A DNA stretch of 64,000 nucleotides. It comes from Hyphococcus sp. Lineage in GTDB: Bacteria > Pseudomonadota > Alphaproteobacteria > Caulobacterales > Parvularculaceae. Below the pieces are notes generated by a model. That model was not told the DNA's origin. It saw nothing but the letters and a program-made list of their open reading frames with translations, and did no database searches. Both the position numbers and the translations under genes were made by a program. Shown here piece by piece: positions 45,194 to 52,599 of the stretch (position 1 is its first letter; the number at the start of each line of letters is the position of its first letter). The stretch covers positions 1 through 64,000 of the forward strand of contig JAJFFY010000056.1 of assembly GCA_021776415.1 (NCBI GenBank), written 5' to 3'.

Positions 45194-46114
45194 ATGAATG
45201 GATCTTGGAATATGGCGAATATAGCACTCAACACTCATAAGGTGCGCAGATTAGTTGCCCTCTCTACTGCCGTTGTATGGGCGACAATATCACCAGTTTT
45301 TGCTGCACCCAACTATGACAGCGCCAAAACTAAGGCAGTTGTGGAAGAATGGGTTGAAGCTCATGGCGGCGCTGATGCATGGATGGATGCGCCATCAATG
45401 TCATTCACCCTGTCTATGTATCTTGCCAGCCTTCCGGTCGGTGGTGAGACTAACCGTACTTACTTCGATAATTGGCGCTACTATACAGTAACCATAGACC
45501 CCTCAACCTCGCGTGGTTATGTTGACGTGCCGATGGAAACTATTGATGGGCCGGAAGCCGGTTTCGACGGATCCTCTGCCTGGGCGCAAAATTACACCTT
45601 TGAATCTAATCCAAATTTTCGAGATGGCCCCCTTCAAATGCTTTGGTGTCATTATGGAATGATCAGCTTGCCCTTTATCAGCCAGCTTGATGGAGTCACG
45701 CTCACTATGCTTGAGCCTGAGAGGCTGGAGCAATACGATAAAGAATTCATTGTCGTTCGCATGACATATGAAAATGTCGACAAGCCCGGCAAGTACGACG
45801 TTTTTATTGATCCTGATACGCACCTTACACGCGCTTGGCGTCACACTGCGTCTTTTCCCTTGTTGCCAGGTGACATACAGGTGAATGCAATGTTTGGGGG
45901 CGATTCATTTCCCGGAATTCTACGATTGGTCGATGAATATTTAACCGTAGATGGCCTGACCATTCCGCGTAGTTACACCTCTATTGGGCCCGACGGGAAA
46001 ACTGTCACCGGCGCCCATCTCGTTGTCGATGCATCTTTCTCAAAGAAATTTGATCCGTCCCTAACCGCCATCCCAGAGGGCGTTACTCGCGTCAGAAACA
46101 TGCGTGAGCAATAA
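45194..46114 (+). CDS. Exported LolA-like (outer membrane lipoprotein-sorting fold) protein
   Basis: A 306-aa protein with a long N-region and signal peptide ending SPVFA-AP near residue 37. The remaining sequence is strand-rich, with DGSSAWAQNYTFESNP, FIVVRMTYENVDKPGKYDVF and IDPDTHLTRAWRH, then LVDEYLTVDGLTIPRSYTSI. This is the pattern of LolA/LppX-fold periplasmic proteins of unknown ligand. GGAG lies eight bases ahead of ATG 45194. First gene of a five-gene plus-strand envelope cluster. The fold call is by pattern, and the ligand is unknown. Confidence 0.65.
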   Translation: MNGSWNMANIALNTHKVRRLVALSTAVVWATISPVFAAPNYDSAKTKAVVEEWVEAHGGADAWMDAPSMSFTLSMYLASLPVGGETNRTYFDNWRYYTVTIDPSTSRGYVDVPMETIDGPEAGFDGSSAWAQNYTFESNPNFRDGPLQMLWCHYGMISLPFISQLDGVTLTMLEPERLEQYDKEFIVVRMTYENVDKPGKYDVFIDPDTHLTRAWRHTASFPLLPGDIQVNAMFGGDSFPGILRLVDEYLTVDGLTIPRSYTSIGPDGKTVTGAHLVVDASFSKKFDPSLTAIPEGVTRVRNMREQ

Positions 46115-46174
46115 CAGACCGTCAGCGTAGCAAGACGAAACAATAACCCCGTAATTCAAGAAAGTAGAAAACAC

Positions 46175-46729
46175 ATGATTATACGATTAATTTGTAGCGC
46201 CGTGCTCGGGTGCACTGCATTAAGTGTATCCGGGTATGCTCAGGAACCTGCCCGTAAAGAAGCAATCGGTCCGATCTCGGTGCTCGCCTTCGACGTGAAG
46301 TCAGTTGGAATGTTCGGCTACGCAAAAAACTCTGACGACCTTGATACAGCGAAATCAACTGCAATTGAAAATTGCATATCTAATGGTGGTAAGCAGTGTA
46401 TTGGCGCTTTAGCTTATCAAAAATATGGCGCCGTTGCTGAGCTTATGATTGGCCGAGAGCGTGGCAATGCCCTCGGATGGGCCTCTGACGACACCCTTGA
46501 GGGTGCATTGAAAGAAGCCCTTAAACGGTGCGACAGCTTCGCCCGCAACATTGGCATTACAACATCATACAAAGATGAGCCTGAAACACTTGCCAAAGTC
46601 GATGATGCTAGATGCGCAATCATCTACTTCGACTCTAGTGAGTGGGATGAAGCAGTAATGCAGGTGCGCGGACAGAAAATCACGGGTATCGGCGACTATG
46701 ATCGCCCCCTTGCCAGCGACATAAAATAG
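46175..46729 (+). CDS. Exported DUF4189 protein (first copy)
   Basis: A 184-aa protein. Signal peptide MIIRLICSAVLGCTALSV then SGYAQ. The mature part has the DUF4189 pattern: AKSTAIENCISNGGKQCIGA, then a Trp and repeated Cys around ALKEALKRCDSF and DDARCAIIYFD. The family consists of small secreted proteins with paired cysteines and no known activity. A second member lies at 47401, with a YceI lipoprotein gene between the two. The gap to YceI is 12 bases, so they are co-transcribed. Confidence 0.75.
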   Translation: MIIRLICSAVLGCTALSVSGYAQEPARKEAIGPISVLAFDVKSVGMFGYAKNSDDLDTAKSTAIENCISNGGKQCIGALAYQKYGAVAELMIGRERGNALGWASDDTLEGALKEALKRCDSFARNIGITTSYKDEPETLAKVDDARCAIIYFDSSEWDEAVMQVRGQKITGIGDYDRPLASDIK

Positions 46730-46741
46730 AACTTACTCAAA

Positions 46742-47365
46742 ATGAAAATCATAAAATATGTATTGAAAACCATCCCGTCGATCGTTGCATCGACTATGTT
46801 GGTTGGATGCAGTCAGGCTCAAGATGTTTCCGGTTTAGAAGCCGTCAAATCGGGGATGTATGAAATAGGTAAAGAGCATTCTTACATTCTGTTCTCATAC
46901 AACCATCTCAGCTTTACACATCCGCAGCTTCAGTTTCGGAAATTCACTGGCGAGCTATATTTGGATGTGGAGCACCCAAAATTCAGCACCCTTAAAGTCA
47001 CAATTGATCCCTCAAGCATCGATAGCAATGTGGAAGCCTTTGATACCCACTTAAAGAGCAGCGACTTTTTTGATGTTCAACAATATCCCGCTATTACATT
47101 TTCTTCCACAAGCGTTGAAAAAATATCAGAAGAACAGGGATGGATAATTGGGGATTTATCTATCGCCGGCATCTCCCGTCCAGTAACTTTAGATGTTCGC
47201 CTAAACAACGCCGCAAAACATCCAAGAACTCGCAAAGATACGCTCGGCTTTTCGGCTAGCGGGAAGCTAAAACGCTCAGAATGGGGGCTGACATTAGCGC
47301 TGCCGTCAGTCGGTGATGACATCGAGTTAGTCATAGAGGCAGAGTTCGTGCGTGGTGGATCATAA
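46742..47365 (+). CDS. YceI-family lipoprotein
   Basis: A 207-aa protein with a lipoprotein signal: MKIIKYVLKTIPSIVASTML then VGC, lipidated Cys near residue 23. The YceI lipocalin-like barrel follows, with YEIGKEHSYILFSYNHLSFT, FRKFTGELYLDVEHPKFSTL, SFDVQ-like FFDVQQYPAITFSSTSVEK, GDLSIAGISRPVTLDVRLNN and GFSASGKLKRSEWGL. YceI proteins bind isoprenoid or other amphiphilic ligands in the periplasm. It is flanked by two DUF4189 genes, so the three products probably share a process at the envelope. Confidence 0.92.
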   Translation: MKIIKYVLKTIPSIVASTMLVGCSQAQDVSGLEAVKSGMYEIGKEHSYILFSYNHLSFTHPQLQFRKFTGELYLDVEHPKFSTLKVTIDPSSIDSNVEAFDTHLKSSDFFDVQQYPAITFSSTSVEKISEEQGWIIGDLSIAGISRPVTLDVRLNNAAKHPRTRKDTLGFSASGKLKRSEWGLTLALPSVGDDIELVIEAEFVRGGS

Positions 47366-47400
47366 AATCCAGCACGCACGTATTTTTTTAAAGGCGTATC

Positions 47401-47955
47401 ATGAGTATGAAATTCGCTATCTCACTGACTTTGAGCAGCGCAGCTTGCTCAACCCTCATCAGCTGTGCAACAGCCCAAGAACGCGAAGCGAATGTGAGCA
47501 CCGCACCCTATACGGCTATGTCCTATGCGCCGGGGCGTCCAGATATAATGGGATTTACGCAGTTTGTAGAGAGCAAGGACGCCGCTGTGGCGGAAGCACT
47601 GCGCCAATGCAAAGAATATGGCGGCGAGAATTGCTACCCAGGATTAGTCTATAACCAATGCGGCTCCGTAGCAGAGCTTCAGATAGGTAATCCGACTGGC
47701 AATCCAAAAGGATGGGCTGCGGCGGAAACGCTTCGTGAAGCGCTCGATACATCTTTGCAAAGATGCAATTCCTACGCGAGACGTATCGCAACCAATCGGT
47801 ATGATAGAGACGAGACCTACGCCCCGCGTGTGAAGACCGCGATATGTGCGGTTGTTTACTATCATTGTACTACTTGGGGAGAGATCGACGTCGATCAGAG
47901 CTTTGGCGCTCCCGATGATCCATTTCAAGAGCCTCCTGACGTATCCCGGCAGTAG
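47401..47955 (+). CDS. DUF4189 lipoprotein (second copy)
   Basis: A 184-aa paralogue of the protein at 46175. The signal ends STLISC, a good lipobox, so this copy is likely lipidated, unlike the first. The conserved blocks AVAEALRQCKEYGGENCYPG, YNQCGSVAELQIGNPTGN, GWAAAETLREALDTSLQRCN and VKTAICAVVYYHC are present. A downstream intradiol dioxygenase gene starts 43 bases after its stop. The two copies differ widely in sequence, which suggests an old duplication. Confidence 0.8.
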   Translation: MSMKFAISLTLSSAACSTLISCATAQEREANVSTAPYTAMSYAPGRPDIMGFTQFVESKDAAVAEALRQCKEYGGENCYPGLVYNQCGSVAELQIGNPTGNPKGWAAAETLREALDTSLQRCNSYARRIATNRYDRDETYAPRVKTAICAVVYYHCTTWGEIDVDQSFGAPDDPFQEPPDVSRQ

Positions 47956-47998
47956 GGACACGCAGGTTTTTTTCTTCATAGCAACACAGAAAAATGAA

Positions 47999-48670
47999 AT
48001 GACAAAACCCGGATGGACACGAAGACAGTTTGTGTTGGCCAGCTCCACGATTGTTCCCGTTGCAAGCAACGCGAGAGCGAAAGATGGGTGCGGTGTTTAT
48101 GTTGAAGCAGATTCTGGACCCTTTTATCCTGTGGGCGGGGTTCCTTTTGTTGCAGATTTAACGACCGGGCCCGGCGGAGGTCGAGCAAATGGACAAATCC
48201 TTTATCTATTCGGACATGTGACTGATGGCGCTTGTTCTCCTGTTGCTGGAGCGGAAATTCTCATCTGGCAAGCTGATATGAATGGACAGTATGATCATCC
48301 GAATGCCGAAAATAGAACCGCTCTGGATCCGAATTTCAGCTACTATGCGCGAGTACAAACGAATGAAGTCGGATTCTACTTATTCAAAACAATTGTTCCT
48401 AAGTGGTACAATTTTCAAGGGTTACGCCGTGCGGCGCATATCCATTTCGGAATGAAGCACCGCGATGGTGGGGAAGCGCTTTCTGAAATGTATTTCGCCG
48501 GTAAAGAACACGACAACCGCCGGAATACTGATATAGTATGGAGAAGTCGAAATTCGAAAACGCGCCGCCATATGATCGCTAGCATGCTTTCACCGGAAGA
48601 ATTTAGAGCGTTAGACATCAAATTCGAACTAGGATCACTTTGCTGTAAGTATGATCTTCAAATCATATAA
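47999..48670 (+). CDS. Exported intradiol ring-cleavage dioxygenase-like protein
   Basis: A 223-aa protein from ATG 47999. The frame is open further upstream to 47846, but that overlaps the DUF4189 gene. The N-terminus TRRQFVLASSTIVPVAS resembles a Tat signal. The catalytic core resembles protocatechuate 3,4-dioxygenase: GHVTDGACSPVAGAEILIWQ, DMNGQYDH, FSYYARVQTNEVGFYLFKTI, then KWYNFQGLRRAAHIHFGMKH with the Tyr and His-x-His iron ligands. Intradiol enzymes cleave catechols with Fe(III). An exported single-domain form differs from the cytosolic PcaGH type. Substrate unknown. Confidence 0.8.
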   Translation: MTKPGWTRRQFVLASSTIVPVASNARAKDGCGVYVEADSGPFYPVGGVPFVADLTTGPGGGRANGQILYLFGHVTDGACSPVAGAEILIWQADMNGQYDHPNAENRTALDPNFSYYARVQTNEVGFYLFKTIVPKWYNFQGLRRAAHIHFGMKHRDGGEALSEMYFAGKEHDNRRNTDIVWRSRNSKTRRHMIASMLSPEEFRALDIKFELGSLCCKYDLQII

Positions 48671-48937
48671 GTCGTTGGTGTCTCGCTACCCAAATCTTAG
48701 ACCATTTAAAGCTTGAATCTTCCAACTGTTAAAGCTCTACCCGTTCCTGAGCCGCCAGGCTGGGTGGTGTCTGGGTTCCGCGCAAGCAAATTGACGGTAG
48801 CGTACTTCAACAAATTCATTTGCAACAATTCGCCACATGCCGCTTTGAGAACATGGATCGCTCAGGGTTGCGAACCCTAATGGATAGACTTTTTTAGGAA
48901 CTACCGGCGCTTTATTTTATTCCTAAAATAATTTAAA
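48671..48937. other. Intergenic DNA before the SDR operon
   Basis: Contains the second copy of the short dispersed repeat (about 48686-48745: GCTACCCAAATCTTAGACC, TAAAGCTTGAA, TTCCAACTG). No gene was recognised in the rest. Confidence 0.4.
48686..48745 (+). repeat. Short dispersed repeat, copy 2
   Basis: Matches 273-340 over about 60 bases with scattered differences (GCTACCCAAATCTT, ACCAT, TAAAGCT, CTCTACC). Here it is not followed by an IS end, so it is not simply part of that IS. Confidence 0.45.
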
Positions 48938-48973
48938 TTGACATTGTCGATAAATACTTTAATACTAAAGTAT
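48938..48973 (+). promoter_or_regulatory. Promoter overlapped by a MarR-type palindrome
   Basis: TTGACA at 48938-48943 is a perfect -35 box. With a 17-base spacer the -10 would be AATACT (48961-48966). The 8-base inverted repeat ATACTTTA-ATAC-TAAAGTAT (48954-48973) covers the -10. A palindrome of this size that blocks a -10 is the classic site of a MarR repressor, and the second gene of the operon encodes one. Autoregulation is inferred. Confidence 0.65.
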
Positions 48974-48993
48974 CTGCTTGTTTGGGAGAAATC

Positions 48994-49731
48994 ATGACCA
49001 AACCTGCCAAGCGTGCATTGATCACCGGCGGCGGATCAGGCATCGGACTGGCCATCGCGCAAAAGTTTGTGGAAAACGGTATCGACGTCACCATCGCGGG
49101 ACGCAACACGGCGCGCCTCAAAGAAACCGGCCTGGCCTTTCTTGAAATCGACGTGACAAACGAGATTTCTGTTTCCAAAGCCGTCAAGCAGTGCGGACCA
49201 ATCGATATCTTCGTTGCAAACGCTGGTGCGGCGTCGACGGCGCCAGCCTTAAAAACCTCGCATCAACTCTGGGACGAAATGATCGCAGTGAACTTGACCA
49301 GCGTTTACCTTTGCGCGCGCGCAGCCCTACCGCAAATGGTTGATCGCGGCTGGGGCCGGTTCATCGCCATCGCATCCACCGCATCGCTCAAAGCCTACGC
49401 CTATACCGGCGCCTACACAGCCGCCAAGCACGGCGTAATTGGCTGGGTGCGCACATTAGCGATTGAGCTGGCTAAAACCGGCGTTACATCAAATGCGATT
49501 TGCCCTGGCTTTACCGACACTGCGATAGTGCAAAACTCGATTGAAACCATCGCGCAAAAAACTAGCCGCACAAAAGACCAAGCGCTCCAAGCACTGATCA
49601 AGGACAACCCTATGGGCCGATTGATCAAACCAGCTGAAGTGGCGAAGGCCGCGCTGTGGCTCGCAAGTGAAGACTCGGCGGCTATCAACGGACAGGCCAT
49701 CGCAGTAGATGCTGGCGAGACTGTGTCGTGA
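48994..49731 (+). CDS. Short-chain dehydrogenase/reductase
   Basis: A 245-aa NAD(P)-dependent oxidoreductase. The start at 48994 (MTKPAKRALITGG) fits the GGGAGA ribosome site better than ATG 48982. Motifs are TGGGSGIG (nucleotide binding), DIFVANAGAAS, the catalytic Ser in IAIASTASLKAY, and Tyr/Lys in YTAAKHG. It begins the plus operon. Members in CoA-dependent degradation act on 3-hydroxyacyl-CoA or on dearomatised hydroxy-CoA intermediates, which fits here but is inference. The end overlaps the MarR gene start (GTGA). Confidence 0.92.
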   Translation: MTKPAKRALITGGGSGIGLAIAQKFVENGIDVTIAGRNTARLKETGLAFLEIDVTNEISVSKAVKQCGPIDIFVANAGAASTAPALKTSHQLWDEMIAVNLTSVYLCARAALPQMVDRGWGRFIAIASTASLKAYAYTGAYTAAKHGVIGWVRTLAIELAKTGVTSNAICPGFTDTAIVQNSIETIAQKTSRTKDQALQALIKDNPMGRLIKPAEVAKAALWLASEDSAAINGQAIAVDAGETVS

Positions 49732-50192
49732 GAGAGCCCCGGGAGGCCATTCGCGCATGGCTTGACCTTCTTGGCGCATCAAACGCCATCAAAAAATCTG
49801 TTGATACGCAATTGCGTTCAGAATTCGGGGTTTCTATTTCGCGTTTTGATATTCTCTCGGCGCTTGAGCGTGCGGGCCCTGACGGTCTTCGCGCCGGCGT
49901 ACTATCACAACAATTGATGGTCACCGAAGGCAATACGACGCAAGTAACGGCGCCGCTTATTCGCGATGGCCTGGTGAAGCGAAGCACTGGCCGGAAAGAC
50001 GCCCGGATTGTTATATTTACCCTTACAAAAAAAGGCGAGAAACTATTTTCAATAATGGCCGCAGGTCATAAAAATTGGGTCGGAAGTGTATTTTCAGATT
50101 TATCAAAATCAGAAATTGCGACCTTCCGAAAGATTTTGCGAAAACTCAACATACCGGGCAGCACTACGCAGCCGGGAAAGGATGCAGCATGA
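49728..50192 (+). CDS. MarR-family regulator of the plus-strand operon
   Basis: A 154-aa winged-helix regulator from GTG 49728, overlapping the SDR stop. The DNA-binding part reads [20 protein letters not shown], then [20 protein letters not shown] and [20 protein letters not shown], followed by a C-terminal dimer helix. Position inside the operon with a palindrome over the operon's -10 box argues for autorepression relieved by an aromatic or acyl-CoA ligand. Its stop overlaps the next gene's ATG (ATGA), indicating translational coupling. Confidence 0.9.
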   Translation: MREPREAIRAWLDLLGASNAIKKSVDTQLRSEFGVSISRFDILSALERAGPDGLRAGVLSQQLMVTEGNTTQVTAPLIRDGLVKRSTGRKDARIVIFTLTKKGEKLFSIMAAGHKNWVGSVFSDLSKSEIATFRKILRKLNIPGSTTQPGKDAA

Positions 50193-50998
50193 TTCCAGAG
50201 ACATTCAAGCCGAAACATTTCTCGTGGCAGTTTGATGGCGGCGTCGCGCGGATCTCGCTCAACCGGCCGGAACGCAAAAACCCACTGACCTTCGAATCCT
50301 ATGCGGAATTGCGCAATTTATTTCGTGATCTTGTCTACGCTAAAAACGTTCATGCAGTGGTTATGGGCAGCAATGGCGGCAATTTCTGTTCCGGCGGCGA
50401 TGTCCATGATATTATTGGCCCGCTGACAAAAATGAACATGTCAGAGTTGCTCGACTTCACCCGCATGACAGGTGATCTGGTCAAAGCAATGCGCAACTGT
50501 CCGCAACCGATCATCGCAGCCGTAGAGGGAATTAGCGTCGGCGCTGGCGCTATCATTTCCATGGCGTCGGATACTCGCTATGCAAGCCCGGATGCAAAAA
50601 CTGCATTTTTGTTTAATCGCGTCGGTCTTGCTGGCTGCGATATGGGCGCCTGTGCGATGTTGCCGCGCATAATCGGACAAGGCCGGGCCAGCGAGCTACT
50701 ACTATTCGGGCGCAGCTTTGGTGCCGAGGAAGGATTGCAATGGGGGTTTTTCAACCAGATCATTCCCGCCGCTGAGCTTGATGCAATAGCCATGAAGATG
50801 GCGCGTAAAATTGCGAGCGGCCCAACCTTTGCCAATGGCATTACAAAAAATCAACTCAACATAGAGTGGGATATGAGCCTTGATACGGCAATAGAAGCCG
50901 AAGCACAGGCCCAGGCGATCTGTATGCAAACAGAAGATTTCAAACGCGCCTATCATGCTTTTGTCGCAAAAGAAAAACCTGTATTTGAGGGCGATTAG
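50189..50998 (+). CDS. Enoyl-CoA hydratase/isomerase family protein
   Basis: A 269-aa crotonase-fold enzyme from ATG 50189 ([11 protein letters not shown]), overlapping the MarR stop. Oxyanion-hole segments are [15 protein letters not shown] and [20 protein letters not shown]. The canonical catalytic Glu positions of enoyl-CoA hydratase appear substituted: GAGAIISMA where GGCELA-like is usual, and [19 protein letters not shown] where a PE-x-x-x-G is usual. It may therefore use the Asp in GCDMGA or catalyse another CoA reaction, such as ring opening or isomerisation. The start is adjusted from the longest frame (50075), which would run deep into the MarR gene. Confidence 0.88.
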   Translation: MIPETFKPKHFSWQFDGGVARISLNRPERKNPLTFESYAELRNLFRDLVYAKNVHAVVMGSNGGNFCSGGDVHDIIGPLTKMNMSELLDFTRMTGDLVKAMRNCPQPIIAAVEGISVGAGAIISMASDTRYASPDAKTAFLFNRVGLAGCDMGACAMLPRIIGQGRASELLLFGRSFGAEEGLQWGFFNQIIPAAELDAIAMKMARKIASGPTFANGITKNQLNIEWDMSLDTAIEAEAQAQAICMQTEDFKRAYHAFVAKEKPVFEGD

Positions 50999-52189
50999 AT
51001 GGCGGATCAATCTTTTCTCGACTGGCCGTTTTTTGAACCGCATCACAAACGCCTTGCGCTTGATCTGAATATCTGGGCGGCGGATGTCCTGCCCACGATT
51101 GTCGATCATGAAGCCGTCCATAAAAATGTCGATGCAACCTGCAAGACGCTAGCCAAAGCGCTCGGCTCCGGCGGGTGGCTTCGCTACTGCATCCCTGCCG
51201 CCTATGGCGGCGCACATGATGATCTGGATGTGCGCTCGTTGTGCCTCATTCGCGAAACTCTGGCGCGCCATTCCGGGCTTGCCGATTTTGCCTTCGCGAT
51301 GCAGGGGCTAGGCTCCGGCGCCATCAGCACATACGGCTCGGAGGCGCAAAAGCATACCTACCTGCCCGCTGTAGCTTCGGGTGAAAAAATTGCAGCCTTC
51401 GCTTTATCAGAAGCGGGCGCTGGTTCCGATGTCACCGCGATGTCGACGTCTCTTGTAAAGCAGTACGCGGATTACATCGCCAATGGCGAGAAAACCTGGA
51501 TATCAAATGGCGGCATTGCCGATTTTTATACACTGTTTGGCCGCACTGGCGCCGGTAAAAAAGGCGTATCAGCGATCATTATTGATGCGGATACAAAGGG
51601 CCTTTCGGTCACAGAACGTATTGAGGTTATCGCCCCCCACCCATTGGCCCGGCTGAACTTCGACGACTGCAAAATTCCGGCTGGCAATCTCATCGGAGAC
51701 GAAGGAGACGGCCTCAAAATCGCACTTGGCACACTGGATATTTTCCGCACGACCGTCGGCGCGGCGGCGCTAGGCTTCGCGCGACGCGCGCTTGATGAGG
51801 CGACAGCGCACGCAACACAGCGGAAAATGTTTGGCGCGACACTGTCGGAACTCCCCATAGCACAAGAACGCCTTGCCGAGATGGCGCTCGATATCGATGC
51901 TTCGGCGCTTCTAATCTATCGCTCGGCCTGGACCAAAGATGTCAAGAAAACCCGCGTCACCCGCGAGGCGGCCATGGCTAAGCTTTTTGCCACCGACCAA
52001 GCACAATTTGTCATCGATAAAGCGGTGCAGATGTTCGGTGCGCTTGGCATCAAAAAAGGCGTCAAGGTTGAAGAGCTTTACCGCGAGATTCGTGCATTGC
52101 GGATTTACGAAGGCGCTTCGGAAGTGCAAAAAACCGTCATAGCGCGCCAGCATCTGCAAAATTTTCGAAAACCGGAGGCGGGCAAATGA
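50999..52189 (+). CDS. Acyl-CoA dehydrogenase
   Basis: A 396-aa FAD enzyme that oxidises an acyl-CoA to the 2-enoyl-CoA. Visible motifs are [20 protein letters not shown] for flavin and substrate contact, [18 protein letters not shown], and the C-terminal [20 protein letters not shown], with the catalytic base Glu in the YEG segment as in short-chain family members. It starts immediately after the crotonase stop (TAG-ATG) and overlaps the Rid-family gene by four bases. In this operon it probably acts on a cyclic or arylalkanoyl-CoA. Substrate is not readable. Confidence 0.92.
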   Translation: MADQSFLDWPFFEPHHKRLALDLNIWAADVLPTIVDHEAVHKNVDATCKTLAKALGSGGWLRYCIPAAYGGAHDDLDVRSLCLIRETLARHSGLADFAFAMQGLGSGAISTYGSEAQKHTYLPAVASGEKIAAFALSEAGAGSDVTAMSTSLVKQYADYIANGEKTWISNGGIADFYTLFGRTGAGKKGVSAIIIDADTKGLSVTERIEVIAPHPLARLNFDDCKIPAGNLIGDEGDGLKIALGTLDIFRTTVGAAALGFARRALDEATAHATQRKMFGATLSELPIAQERLAEMALDIDASALLIYRSAWTKDVKKTRVTREAAMAKLFATDQAQFVIDKAVQMFGALGIKKGVKVEELYREIRALRIYEGASEVQKTVIARQHLQNFRKPEAGK

Positions 52190-52584
52190 ACCACAAAATC
52201 CTGCAGCCAGAAGGCTGGCCCCGCCCCAAGGGGTATTCAAATGGCGTCGCCGCAATAGGCAGGCAAATATTTACGGCCGGCGTCGTGGGCTGGAATGTGA
52301 ATGAAGAGTTTGTCTCTGACAGTATCGTGGATCAGTTTCGGCAAACCCTGATCAATACGGTTGCAATCTTGAACGAAGGCGGCGCGGCGCCATCCGATAT
52401 CGTTCGCATGACCTGTTACGTGACGAACAAACGCGACTATCTCGACCATGCGCGCGAGATCGGCACCGTCTGGCGCGAGGTATTGGGCATTGTGTTTCCC
52501 TGTATGGCCGTCGTTCAGGTAGTCGCCCTCATGGAAGACGCGGCCAAGGTGGAAATTGAAACCACAGCGGTGATCGCACAATAG
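52186..52584 (+). CDS. Rid-family (YjgF/YER057c) protein, non-archetypal
   Basis: A 132-aa member of the Rid superfamily: [60 protein letters not shown] and [11 protein letters not shown] are typical. The arginine that archetypal RidA uses in its P-x-R-S segment is missing; the equivalent stretch reads [12 protein letters not shown]. It is therefore probably not a plain 2-aminoacrylate deaminase. Rid-family members in aromatic pathways handle enamine/imine or lactone intermediates, which fits an amino-aromatic substrate (inference). Overlaps the dehydrogenase stop (ATGA). Confidence 0.88.
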   Translation: MNHKILQPEGWPRPKGYSNGVAAIGRQIFTAGVVGWNVNEEFVSDSIVDQFRQTLINTVAILNEGGAAPSDIVRMTCYVTNKRDYLDHAREIGTVWREVLGIVFPCMAVVQVVALMEDAAKVEIETTAVIAQ

Positions 52585-52599
52585 AGGGTACGGTAAGCA

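Noticed and set aside
45003-45227. A 74-codon minus-strand frame in the regulator-envelope cluster intergenic region
   Set aside because: It overlaps the start of the LolA-like gene, has no recognisable content and lies in the likely promoter region.
47846-47998. An N-terminal extension of the dioxygenase from ATG 47846
   Set aside because: It overlaps the DUF4189 gene and would bury the Tat-type signal peptide that begins after ATG 47999.
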